A stretch of DNA of 64,000 bases, taken from the NCBI RefSeq assembly GCF_963576675.1, contig NC_088916.1, positions 4,417,001 through 4,481,000 on the forward strand. Reading direction: 5' to 3'. Shown piece after piece: positions 11,668-22,600 of the stretch. Under the pieces are notes generated by a model. The model saw nothing but the letters and a program-made list of their open reading frames with translations, was not told where the DNA came from and made no database searches. The stretch is from Euphorbia lathyris (taxonomy: Eukaryota; Streptophyta; Magnoliopsida; Malpighiales; Euphorbiaceae). Position 1 is the stretch's first letter, and each line of letters starts with the position of its first letter. Made by a program: the position numbers and the translations under genes.

Positions 11668-12105
11668 GCATTGTGAACATAACTATTACAAATTTAGGAG
11701 TTAGTGTTGCAGATTTGTATAATTTACCCATCATACAAAAACTTATTAAACTTAAATTCTAAAAATATGTCTTCATCTATTCGAGAGGTAATTTTTTCGT
11801 TTCTCATACCTTTCAACCTATTATAAGAGTTAGTGTTGCAGATTTGAGAGATTGAATGGATGCGGATCAAGAGTTACTATTATGGTTTTTGTATTTAGTT
11901 GTTACAGAATAAACAAGTTTGGGAAGTTAGTGAGACACTTACAAAGTTGAGGAAGCTAATCTACTTTTATGGATAAGTTTAGGGAGTTGATGATACGAAA
12001 TAAGCAAGTTTAGAGAGCTGGTGAAATACTTATAAAATTCAAGGAGTCAATCTACTATTTTAGATAAGTTAAGGGAGCTGGTGATGTATTAGGGTTTTTT
12101 TTATA
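11668..12105. repeat. orphan arm of another foldback element
   Basis: Phrases of the form AAGTTTAGGGAGTTGATGA and GGGAGCTGGTGA recur three or four times between 11915 and 12090 and stop at GATGTATTAGGG, like the right arm of a foldback element whose left arm is missing. Nothing gene-like is present. Confidence 0.4.
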
Positions 12106-12784
12106 GGCCTAATGCTTCCCTAGCCCTCTTAACTTGTCCAAATTGGTCATTTCACCCCCTCAACTCATTGAATGTCCTATTTACCCCTTAACTTCATAAA
12201 AGTGGTATTTCTCACCCCCTCAACTTGTCCATTTATCCCACCAGCTCATAGAATGTTCTATTTACCCCCCTTAACTCTATAAAAGTGGTATTTTTCACCA
12301 CTTACAATCTATTTAAGCCTAAATTGATAACATTTTTTTAAACGTTAAACCTATATTTATGCTATTTTGTAAGTGGAACCTAAATTGATACTTCTCCAAA
12401 AATCATAGGCCTATTTTGTTACATTTTCCCTACATATAATGTATTTGACTTGTTTATATTAATGTTCTTGTTATTTGTATTTTTTATTCGTTCTTTCTCA
12501 TTTCAACTTTTTTTACTAATATAAAAGGATAAGAAATACAATTTTTATAGAGTTAAGAGTGTAAATAGGATCATAAGTGGTGAGAAATACCACTTTTATG
12601 GAGTTAATGGGGTAAATAGGATATTCGATGAGTTGAGAATGGGTAAAATGATAAATTTGAACAAGTTAAGGGGGTGAGAAATACCATTTTTATGGAGTTA
12701 AAGGGGTAAATAGAACATTCGATGAATTGGAGGAGTAAAATGAATAATTTAGACAAGTTAAGAGGGCTAGAGAAGCATTAAGCC
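12106..12784. mobile_element. foldback Mutator-like MITE, 679 bp, with 9-bp TSD
   Basis: The ends are GGCCTAATGCTTCCCTAGCC and the inverse GGGCTAGAGAAGCATTAAGCC shortened by sequence change. The flanks are TTTTTTATA on both sides (12097-12105 and 12785-12793). The long arms contain repeated CCCTCAACTTGTCC-type phrases on the left and their reverse complement on the right. There is no ORF. The terminal GGC(C)TTAAT resembles that of the 12990 family. Confidence 0.8.
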
Positions 12785-12989
12785 TTTTTTATAACATTAA
12801 ATATAAAAACCTCTTAAGATAACTATTACCTATTGCATATTTTTCACATGCATGACACTTCTAACATATGTTAATTTTAATTATATTCCATTACATATGT
12901 TCAATTTGAACTCGTCCTCCTTTTTTTTTGGACCTATTTGATTTTTTTCGTCTTCTTCTTTAGAGAACATAACAATATCGATAATTCAT
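12785..12989. repeat. block duplicated around 15339-15970 and 16560-16680
   Basis: The stretch from ATTAAATATAAA through CACATGCATGACA, CATATGTTAATTTTAATT and CCATTACATATGTTCAATTT recurs downstream. There it is interrupted by two foldback insertions (15372-15898 and 15971-16559). It therefore gives the uninterrupted (empty-site) version for both insertions. Confidence 0.75.
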
Positions 12990-13511
12990 GGCTTAATACA
13001 TCATTTGCTTCCTGAACTTGTCCAAAATGATTGATTGGCCCCTAAACTTTCAAAGTGTCTTAATAGCTCTTGAACTTACATAAAATGTTCAGTTAACCAT
13101 CTGAACTTGCATAAAATATAATCAATTAATCATTTGGTTGTAAAAAAGTAAGTCAAATGCGGAAGATATGTTACACGTGCCTTAGAATGTTATTACATAC
13201 TTCACAAAATATATTAAAATATGTTAAAAAATAATTTCTTATTTATTCAATTATAAAACATTTTCTTCTCTAATATTATAATCACATACCCCGACCTTGG
13301 TCGCTTTATTTTTTTAAGATGTGTGCAACATATCTTCCGCATTTAACTTACTTTTTTACAACTGAGTGATTAATTGATTACATTTTATGCAAGTTCAGGA
13401 GGCTAACTGAATATTTTATACAAGTTCAGTGGGCTATCGAGACACTTTGAAAGTTCAGGGGGCCAATTAACCATTTTGGACAAGTTCAGAGGGCAACTGA
13501 TATAATAAGCC
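12990..13511. mobile_element. foldback MITE, family A copy 1
   Basis: The inverted ends are GGCTTAATACATCATTTGC and its diverged inverse GCAACTGATATAATAAGCC. The arms of about 230 bp contain CTGAACTTGTCCAAAATG and ATGCGGAAGATAT. The loop contains ACCTTGGTCGC. No matching flanks were found, unlike copies 2 and 3, so one border may have been rearranged. All three copies have the same loop orientation. Confidence 0.75.
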
Positions 13512-14324
13512 TTATTTTTATTTTATTCTTTTATTTTGTAATTGTTGCAAATAGTCAACATATCAATACATCACCTTTTAAAACTACTTTTTCTTGATGT
13601 GTTGTCTATAAACTCTAAATTTGGCTCGTAGAAGTTCAAACTTATTTTTCAGGAGTGTCTTTGTAAAAATATATATAATGTTACAGATTAATTTCACCTT
13701 CATTTTCAGCTTCGTTTTTCGATATTAGACTGGATCTTTAGCTATTGTTGACTTACCATCTGATATCGGAATATCCTTAAATGTGCTTAGTTGATACTTC
13801 CAATGACCTGAAAGATAGAAAAACGGTCAGATAGGGGGCCGGTGACCGGCAAACCCTCTCCGATGTCTAAATTGGTATGAAGAATACGTAATTTCGTAAG
13901 AATGTAATAATGTTCTAGTATTTAGAATTGTGTACCTGCCTTGTTGGTTTTGGTGTTATTTATAGACATTTAAGTTTGTGCTTGGATACATGTATCAACC
14001 TTTGATTGGTTCGGAAGCTAATTTCCCACAATAAGTAACTTTAGTTTAGCGTGTGTTTTGTCCGAGATCTTTTCCTCTTTGTTACTTCGGAAAAAAACCC
14101 TTTGAACCTAAATGGGCTGACCAGATATATAAAATAATGGGCTTGGACTTACTTCCTTAAACCAATTACCTTATTTCATACCATATCACCATCATAACAA
14201 AATATATTTGTTGGTTTGGTGTTGAATTTCACCTATATATATATGCAGAAAAAAAAGTGTTGGCCCTAAAATAAAATTTTATTTTTATAAGTTTGGTGTA
14301 AATAAAAAGGACATGATAAAGATT
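13512..14324. other. gene-free stretch with a possible LTR fragment
   Basis: The block at about 13800-13890 contains GGGGGCCGGTGACCGGCAAA then CTCTCCGATGTCTAA. A diverged relative lies at 53590-53700 (GGGCCGGAGTCCAGCGAA then CTCTGATGCTTAA). These resemble the U5/leader region of plant gypsy LTRs but are too short to classify. The rest shows nothing recognisable. Confidence 0.35.
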
Positions 14325-14470
14325 ATGATTACTTTATTTTTGACAAAGTAAGCCTTACTTTATGTGTTTTCATCATTTGATGAATTTTACACTCCATTAT
14401 CCAATGGTAAAAAAACAAAAGTAAGATTTAATTGGATGAATTTTACTTTGTCAAAAATAAAGTAACCATA
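14325..14470. repeat. small inverted-repeat element
   Basis: TTACTTTATTTTTGACAAAG near 14328 is mirrored by CTTTGTCAAAAATAAAGTAA near 14444-14463. The interior is about 95 bp. It resembles a short MITE; target duplication is not clear. Confidence 0.55.
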
Positions 14471-14549
14471 GAAGGCACCATGTTTTACAATAAAGTTGAA
14501 TAATTTTAAGTTCACACGCAGTGTGTAGTAATTTTCAGCAGCTTTTGTA

Positions 14550-15028
14550 TAGGTGCAATTTTATTGTAAAACATTGGCAGCTAAGAGCAATTTTACCTCT
14601 AACATTGATAATTTAGATCAATTTTAGACACCAAAACACGAATATTTTTATTCATCATTCTACATCAATTGCATATCAATTCGTTCTAAAAAAAGGATTT
14701 CATGTTTTTTATAATTTAATAATAAAATTGGAGATTAATATTTATAATTTTTTTGGATTTTTTTTGTCCAATTCGTATAAAAGACAGTATATATTTTTAT
14801 TTTTTTCAATCCCAACATATGTTTGTGATTTGTTAATGATAAAATGACGCACTTGTGAAGTGTAGATGACAAGATTCATGAGAGAAGATAATTTGATGAA
14901 TTACCCCTCCAATTTACCCAATTTATCAACGGGCTTCCAACGTTAGGGTTAAAATTACACCATTTTAGACGTTAGGGGTAAAATTGCTCCTGACCCAAAA
15001 TGTGAGGGGTATTTTTGCACTTTAACCC
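14550..15028. mobile_element. foldback MITE, family B copy 1 (left end decayed)
   Basis: The right end reads GGGGTATTTTTGCACTTTAACCC, preceded by AGGGGTAAAATTGCTCC and GTTAGGGTTAAAATTACACC. The left arm is diverged (AAGAGCAATTTTACCTC). The interior matches copy 2 (15971-16559) over the ATTTGTTA..GATAAAATGACGCAC segment. It is non-coding. Confidence 0.7.
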
Positions 15029-15371
15029 ATGATTTTTTCTTAGTTCAGAAACCCGATTGATAATTTTGATAGTTTAATGTTCTAATTGATTTTGAAGTAT
15101 TAGTTTAGAGAGCCAAATGGGTTTATGCTTTCTTTTATTGTAAACGTAGTTATAATATCCCATTAGACCTAAAATATGATTAAATAATATGATATTTTAG
15201 GCCCACAATGAGGTCAAATTTCTATTTTAACGTTTAAGTACAATTTTGTTTATTAAAAACCTTTTATCTCTTATCACGCCTAGGACCAATAAAATGTCAG
15301 GATCGGCCCTATTATCTATCAACAAGATATTAATTTTTTATAAAATTAAATATAAAGACTTGTAAAGATAA
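15029..15371. repeat. mixed repeat fragments
   Basis: 15045-15130 is the right arm of the family found whole at 19267-19648 (GATAATTTTGATAGTTTAA, then GAGAGCCAAATGG). 15150-15315 is related to 55868-56025 (AATAATATGATAT.TTAGG, then AAAATGTCAGGA.CGGCC). Nothing else is visible. Confidence 0.6.
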
Positions 15372-15898
15372 GACTTAATATACATCATTTGCTCCCCGAA
15401 TTTGTCCAAAAAGATTGATTGGCCTCCTGAACTTTTAAAATGTCTCGATAGCCCCCTAAGCTACCATAAAATGTTCAGTTAGCCATCTAAACTTGCATAA
15501 AATGTAATCAATTGATCATTCGGTTGAAAAAAAAAGTAAGATAAATACGGAAGATATATTTCACGCGTCTTAAAATGTTATTACGTATATAATTCAATAA
15601 TAGATTAAAAATGAAGTTATTACTTATTCAACTATAAAACTTGTCTTCTCTAATATTAGAAACGCATACTCCGATCTTGGTCTTTTTACTTTCTTTTAAG
15701 GCGCATTCAATACATCTTCCGCATTTAACTTACGTTTTTTTTTGCATCCGAGTGATTAATTGATTACATTTTATGCAAGTTTATATACCTGAATATTTTA
15801 CGCAAGTTCAAGAGATTATCGGGAAACTTTAAAAATTCAGAAAATCAATCAAATTTTTTTTTTTTTATAAATTCGGTGCGCAAATTATGTATTAAGCC
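15372..15898. mobile_element. foldback Mutator-like MITE, family A copy 2, 9-bp TSD
   Basis: It begins GACTTAATATACATCATTTG and ends TATGTATTAAGCC. Flanks are TAAAGATAA on both sides (15363-15371 and 15899-15907). The related block at 12800-12830 lacks the insertion. The arms match copies 1 and 3. There is no ORF. Confidence 0.85.
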
Positions 15899-15970
15899 TA
15901 AAGATAACAATTATCTATTGCATATTTTTCACATGCATCACCTTTCAATATTAACATATGTTAATTTTAA

Positions 15971-16559
15971 GGGTTAAGGTGCAAAATACCCCTAATGTTT
16001 TGGGTCAGAAGCAATTTTACCCCTAACGTCTAAAATGGTGCAATTTTGCCCCCAACATTTGTAGCCAAGAGCAATTTTACCCCTAGCGTTGGTAATTTGG
16101 GTCAATTTCAAACACTATTATAAAACACAGATATTTTTGTTCATTATTTTGCACCATTGCATATCAATTCATTCTAAAAAAAATGATTTTATGTTTTTTG
16201 TAATTTAATAATAGAATTGGAGATTAATATTTATAAATTCGATGAATTTTTTGATTTTTTTTGTCTAATTCGTACCAAATACAATATATTTTTTTATTTA
16301 TTTTTTATTTTTTTTCACATCCCAACATATGTTTATGATTTGTTACTGATAAAATGACACACGTGTGAAGTGTAGATGATAAGATTCATGACCGAAAAGA
16401 CAGTTTGATGAATTATTTCTGAAATTGACCCAATTTATCAACATTAGGGGTAAAATTGCTCTTGGCTACAGACGTTATGGGTAAAATTGCACCATTTTAA
16501 ACGTTAGGAGTAAAATTGCTCCTGATCCAAAACGTTAGGGTATTTTTGCACCTTAACCC
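15971..16559. mobile_element. foldback Mutator-like MITE, family B copy 2, 9-bp TSD with empty site
   Basis: It begins GGGTTAAGGTGCAAAATACC and ends GCACCTTAACCC. Flanks are TAATTTTAA on both sides (15962-15970 and 16560-16568). The paralogous block at 12865-12890 carries a single TAATTTTAA with continuous flanks, i.e. the pre-insertion state. The arms contain repeated GCAATTTTACCCCTAACG phrases. It is non-coding. Confidence 0.9.
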
Positions 16560-16756
16560 TAATTTTAATTATATTCCATTACATATGTTCAATTTCAACT
16601 TGTTCTCTTTTTTTGTGGACCTAATTGATTTTTTTGTCTTCTTCTTTAGAGAGAACAGAACAATATTGATAATTATATATAGTAGTTGTCTTATCTAGCA
16701 TATATGCATATAAATAACTGGAAGAATAATCACAATATATTCAGTGTATTAATCAA

Positions 16757-17268
16757 GGCTTAATACATCATTTGTCTCAGGAACTTATCTTAAAAACTTG
16801 ATCGGTCCCGTGAACTTTCAAAGTGATCCGATAGCTTTTTAACTTGCATAAAATGTTCAGTTAACCATCTAAACTTATGTAAAATGTAATCAATTGATCA
16901 CTCGGTCGCAAAAAAGTAAGTTAAATGCAGAAGACGTATTCCACGCATTTTAGAATGTTATTACATAATTAAAAAATTGATTAAAAATGAAGTTATTGCT
17001 TGCTCAACAATACAACTTGTCTTCTCTCATATTAGAACCGTATTCCTTGATTTTGGTCGTTTTACTTTTTTTAAAACTCGTGCAATACATCTTCTGCATT
17101 TAACTTACTTTTTTACAACCGAATGATCAATTGATTACATTTTTGCGCAAGTTCATGGGGCTAACTGAACGTTTATACAAGTTGAGGAGGCTATCGGGAC
17201 ACTTTGAAAGTTTAGGGGGTCAATCAAACTTTTTGAACAAATTCAGGAGGCAAATGATATATTAAGAC
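16757..17268. mobile_element. foldback Mutator-like MITE, family A copy 3, 9-bp TSD
   Basis: It begins GGCTTAATACATCATTTG and ends GATATATTAAGAC. Flanks are ATTAATCAA on both sides (16748-16756 and 17269-17277). The right flank ends 7 bases before the ATG of the lectin pseudogene, so the element sits where that gene's 5' leader or promoter would be. Confidence 0.88.
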
Positions 17269-17284
17269 ATTAATCAAAATTAAA

Positions 17285-18104
17285 ATGATGAAGTTGTTCT
17301 TATGTTTTTGATATCAACATGTATTTGGAGTTCTTCATCAGCTTCACGAGTTAGCCCCCGATACGACGTTTCGGATTAGCGGTCCAAATTGATATTGTGT
17401 TCAAGTAAAAAATGGAGATTATACTCTTGGAAATGATGTAATTTTATCGTGATGTGAATCTACTCCGGATTTCATTTGGACATTTGGTAGTGATGGAAAA
17501 ATTCGATCCGGCGGAACTCTTTTGTGTTTAATCATTGATGCATATACTCAAGGTTCCTTCATTTTCATCAATTTTTGCGACCACGAAGGAATCGTTTGGG
17601 AATTACAAAAAGGTGGACAAATTGTGAATTCGAATAGTGGATTAGTTTTAACTGTGATTAGTGGAAAGGTTAGGACTGTACTCACCATCGATACTACATC
17701 GATTCCTCGTTCCAAACATGACGTACGGATAACCTTACACACCCGGGTTTAGTATCTATTATTGGGTCGAATGGTTTATGCATGCAAGCAATTGATACTA
17801 CAGCAGTGGTAGCGGAATGTAGTGCTAGCACCGTTCTACAACAACGGTTGCTTCTTTATCCAGATGGAACCATAAGGTCTAAACCAAACTCAAATCTTTG
17901 TCTTACCTATGATAATCCTATCAATAGACGGGTTATTGTCCTCACTTGTGGCCTTGGTCCATCTACCAAGGATGGCTATTCATCGCAAATGCTATGGTTT
18001 TGAATCCTAGAACCAATTTAGTTATAGAAGTTCTTAATAAGGAAATCATTGTTTCGTTTCCCAGTGACCATCCTAATCAAAAGTGGACCGTCTTGTCACC
18101 GTAA
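17285..18104 (+). pseudogene. second ricin-B-type lectin gene, multiply broken
   Basis: The sequence starts at ATGATGAAG (17285) with a hydrophobic leader that hits a stop after eight codons. Trefoil segments follow in shifting frames: 17522-17752 (with GGQIVNSNSGLVLTVISGKV) and 17782-18003 (LLLYPDGTIRSKPNSNLCL). The terminal piece ends in NQKW and a stop at 18102-18104. The order of elements matches the copy at 8615-9456. It is oriented oppositely and lies 8 kb away. No A-chain-like domain is present. At least one early stop and two or more frame changes make it non-functional. Confidence 0.8.
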
Positions 18105-18147
18105 TTCAAATAACATATATATGATCCAAATGGAGGTCGGGTTATGA

Positions 18148-18340
18148 TCCAAATTGTCCTATGATAAAATTTCAAAAGCTTTAAATCTAGCTTCTTCATC
18201 AATGGAGCATCTCTTTATAATAGGGACTCGAAATGGAACTTTTCCTTCAACCATGTTTACAACTGAAGACATTGATGGTCTTAATGTTAGTGTTGGGTTT
18301 GTGCATAAATAGAGCAAGCGTAAGTATTCTTCTTACCTCA
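18148..18340 (-). pseudogene. relic of the last exon of an LRR receptor kinase
   Basis: About 190 bp match, with scattered changes, the kinase gene's final exon at 19810-19996 (shared runs such as CTAGCTTCTTCATCAATGGA and GAAGACATTGATGGTCTTAA). On the minus strand this encodes the end of the kinase domain and start of the C-terminal tail. Similarity stops sharply on both sides. A substituted codon creates a stop near 18309 (TAG after GTGCATAAA on the plus strand is outside frame; frame is not maintained). It abuts the end of the lectin pseudogene. Confidence 0.8.
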
Positions 18341-18620
18341 CAATCTGCATTCTAACTTACTAATTCAAAATACAATCATCTATGTTACGAAAGAGTCGAA
18401 CTCAACTCACATAATCTACTACAGATATAACTTAACATACATACTTTCAGCTCTCTAATTCAAATAGTACTCTCAACCAGGACCATTTCACATATTTATC
18501 TAAAAGAAGCTCACGTTCTTTTCTCATCCAACCATTATCATGTTCAAGTATGTGCATAAAGCTCAATATACCACAGTTCAATTCATAACATTTCAACTTA
18601 CTCTATCTCATACTTTTCAT

Positions 18621-18980
18621 ATCTATCATAACATATCACAAATAGCCACAATTTTCCACATTATTCCCATCCAATTCAATCACACTCCATATTCAACAGA
18701 TAATAAACCATTGTATCTATCACGACATATCACAACTAGTCACAATTTTCCACATTATTCACATCCAATTCAATCACACTCCATATTCAACTGATAATAA
18801 ACCATTCGTATCTATCACAACATATCACAAATAGTCACAATTTTCCACATTATTCACATCCGATTCAATCACACTCCATATTCAACAGATAATAAATCAT
18901 TCGTATTTATCACAACATATCACAAATAGTCACAATTTTCCACATTATTCATTCCATATTCAACAGATGATAAACCACAA
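18621..18980. repeat. 94-95 bp tandem repeat, nearly four copies
   Basis: Units start at about 18621, 18715, 18810 and 18905. Each contains ATCACAA.TAGTCACAATTTTCC, then CACACTCCATATTCAAC and GATAATAAACCATT. The last unit is shortened by loss of about 18 bp. The surrounding 18341-18620 and 18981-19257 show no gene. Confidence 0.9.
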
Positions 18981-19266
18981 TACATTTATAATATGTAAAT
19001 AATATGCTTAACGTTTTACTCACTGTACTCTAATTAACACACAATGGTACACTTCCACTTACAACTTCTTCTCTTATAATAACATAACATTTATACAAAT
19101 AGAACTCCATAAAGAGTCAAATCAAATATAACATTTTATTGTCGTATGATACTTGAAGACTGACCTACGTGTACTCTTTCCACCTTAACTTCCTCCATAC
19201 TAATTAGCAGAATACTCTTTCTGCCTAAATCAATTAATTAAATATTAAAAAAAGAAATAAATTAAT

Positions 19267-19648
19267 CGCATTACACCTATTTGGATCTCCCAAACTAAAA
19301 CTTCAAAATCAATTAGGATCTTAAACTATATCAAAATCATTAATCAGATCCATAAACTAAGTAAAAATCATCAATTGAATCCTCATCCTATTCTAAAAGC
19401 AGAAACTGTGACTATTTGATATAGAGTGTAATAATCTTTGCGTTGGTTCAAAATGCGTTTAGGGAAGTGGGTCTGAAAATGTTCAACCGAATGATTTTCG
19501 ATGAGGCCTCAACTGATGATTTTTGTTTAAAATAGGGACTCAATTGATGATTTTTGGTTAGTTCTGGAACCTGATCGATGATTTTGATAGTTTAAAGTTC
19601 TAATTGACTTTAAAGTTGTAGTTTAGGGAGCAAAATGGGTATTATGCC
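19267..19648. mobile_element. foldback Mutator-like MITE, family C copy 1, 9-bp TSD
   Basis: Ends are CGCATTACACCTATTTGG and CAAAATGGGTATTATGCC (diverged inverse). Flanks are TAAATTAAT on both sides (19258-19266 and 19649-19657). A second copy lies at 33894-34273. The right border is 13 bp from the receptor kinase stop codon, so it probably lies in that gene's 3' untranslated region and could supply its polyadenylation signal. Confidence 0.85.
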
Positions 19649-19670
19649 TAAATTAATCTATAAGAAGTTC

Positions 19671-22600
19671 TTATAGAAGTCTAGCTTCAGAATGTTCATC
19701 TGAAATTTCATCTTTACTAGGGAGAGAAACAGAGGAATCAATCCAAGGACCCCCTTGATGAGCATGACTTTCTTGAGAGAAATTAGAGTAATTAGTCTGG
19801 CTATCCTGTGATAGAACTTCAAAAGCTTTAAACCTAGCTTCTTCATCAATGGAACCTCTCTTTATAATAGGTGCTTGAACTGGAATTTTGCCTTCTACCA
19901 TGTTTATAACTGAAGACATTGATGGTCTTAATGTTGGTGATGGATTTGTGCATAATAGAGCAAGAGTAAGTATTCTTCTTGCTTCTTCTTTTGAGTAGTT
20001 TGATCCTAAGAATGGATCTACTAGTTCTAAGAGATTCCCTTGCTCTTGCAACACATATGCCTACATTTATCATATAACAAATAATTAAGAATCTTTCAAA
20101 AACTAGTATTCAACATTTTATATAGGCTAGTATTGTAAATGAGTGTGAAACTCGGCTTGAAAGCTTGTGAACTGACTCGGTTATATGTTTGTGAACAAGT
20201 TTGATTAGTGTTCATGGACAGACTCAGCGAAAAAACTCGGTTTGATTATTTTTTTAATAATAGTATTTGGCTTAATATATTAGGAGCCTCATGAACTAGG
20301 TCCAAAAAAGGATTGGTCCCCTCAACTTACATAGTGTCTCATTAGCCCCCTAAACTTGCTTAAATGACATTAATTCCCTAAGTCTATGTGGTGGAACAAG
20401 ATTGGTTTTGACAAATTGAAATGCATATCACTTTCAGTAAGGTCAAGAGGAAAATAGATCAATGTTAGCAAGTTCAAAGGGCTAGTAGGTTAGTTTAAAC
20501 AAATTAAGGTAGCCAATAAGTCATTTTAAGCAAATTCAGGGGCTAACGAGACACTGTGTAGGTTCAGGGGCTAATAGACTTTTTGAGCCAAGTTCAAGAG
20601 GCTAATGATGTAGGGGGGAAATGTTAAAAAAACAAAATTTTGTGTGCAACTTTAGTTTGTAGGTTTTAAAACTATGTTAATGAGTTGTTCGTAAGCTAAG
20701 TTCATGAATAGAATCAACGAGCTATTCGAGAGCACATAATTTTCTTAATGAACTGAGCTCGAAGAGCGAACATGAGCAGGCTAAATCTCGGCTCGACTCG
20801 ATTACAGCTCTAAAAGGGCCCCTGAACTTTAAAGATGTTTCTTTAACCCTTGAATTTGCTTAAAGTGATATAATTATCCTCTTAGTGCTATATGGCAGAA
20901 TAAGAGGCCATTTGGAGCATGTATTACTTTAAGCAAGTTCAGAATCACGTCAAACAATTACATAGATTTGAAACCTACAAAACTAAGTTGTTTTAGGTTT
21001 CATTTTTATAGAAATACTATTATTAAAAAATAATCGAACAAAACTTGCTCACGAGCGCGTTCATGAACATTATAATCGAGCTTGTTCTTGACCTTGTTCA
21101 TAAACCTATAATTGAACTACATGCGAACTTTCGAATCGAGTTTCTTCGTGCTCAAGCTCGACTCTTTTATAAATCGAACCCAACACGGTCAGACATTTAT
21201 CGAAAATGAAAATGAAAACAAAAGAGAGGAGAGTGGCATAAATATATTACCCAATCAAGAAGATAAACAAACTCATCCTTTGGTCTGTAATTGGTATTGC
21301 TCTTCCCACTAACAATCTCCAAAAGCACAACTCCGAAACTATAAACATCTGCTTTGTCTGTCAAATAACCTCTCATTGCATATTCTGGAGCCATATAACC
21401 TCTGCCAACAAAAAAAAAAAAAAAAAATCCATACATTGTTATCTTTGTAAACTACATTAATTATAGGCTTGTACCTTTTCAGCCCCCAAACTTGTCAATT
21501 TTGTCACTTAGCTTCCTATACTTAGTCACCAACCTTTCAGCTCTCTAAACTTAACAATTGCAACACAGTTAACCCTTTTTTGCCTACATGGCACATACTG
21601 GTCGTGTTACCAATATTACGAGGCACGTATAGCTTAAAAGGGGTAAATGTGTTACAATTGTGAGTATACGAGGCTGAAAAGTTGGCCATTAAATACATGG
21701 GGCTAAGTGATGAAAATGGACAAGTTCAGAGACCCGAGAAGTTATTAAGCCTTAATTATACAATTAAAATGTAAGAATTTTACATGGTTCCAGCAATTCG
21801 AGTGCTGATATGTGTGTTCTCTTCTTCATCAAGCTTGGCTAAACCAAAGTCCGATATCTTTGCATTTAGATCCTTATCAAGAAGCACATTCGTAGCTTTT
21901 ATATCTCTGTGTACTATTTTCAACCGAGACTCCTCGTGAAGATATGCTAATCCCTTTGCAATTCCCAATACTATCTTCTTTCTTCTTTGCCAATCCAAAT
22001 TAATTCTATGTTCCTCTGGACCTAATACATTATCCAATATTCAACTCATTCATTCACTGTAAATGATAATGTTGGAGATAATAACAAAAGCTATTTTAGG
22101 ATTTTAACTATGAGCTTAAACTGATAATTCAATTGGTTCCAGAGTCCTTGTTCGAGCAAAATTCATGAACAGAACTAATGAGAGGTTAGCGAGCAAAACT
22201 CGTGAACAAATAAACGAGTTACTCAGGAATAGCTCACGAACAGGATATTGAACTCAAGCTCGTTCATTTTTGCCGAGCCGAGCATGAGCAGGTTAAAACT
22301 CCGCTTAGCTCTTTTACAGCCCTAAGACTAAATAGACACCATTTACCTGGTACACAAACAAAAATTGCCCTTTTTCCTAGTATGATATGATTAGATTGGA
22401 GTAAATTACCAAAAAGTGCACGAGCCAAGCTATTGTTTTCCAAGTACTCATATACTAACAGCAATTGATTTCCTTCAATGCAACAGCCGTAGAGTTTGAC
22501 AAGATTGGGATGTTGTAAAGCAGATATCATTCCTATCTCATTCACAAATTCTCGATTCCCTTGCTTTGATTTTGAAGAAAGCTGCTTAACAGCAATTACT

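Noticed and set aside
12097..12793. Head-to-tail phrases in foldback arms as a satellite
   Set aside because: The phrases are confined to two inverted arms bounded by a 9-bp duplication, so they belong to a mobile element.
8615..18104. A complete type-2 ribosome-inactivating protein gene
   Set aside because: Only B-chain-like lectin sequence is present in both copies; no N-glycosidase domain was found upstream of either, and both frames are broken.
18621..18980. CRISPR-like direct repeats
   Set aside because: Units are head-to-tail and about 95 bp with no spacers; the context is plant nuclear DNA.
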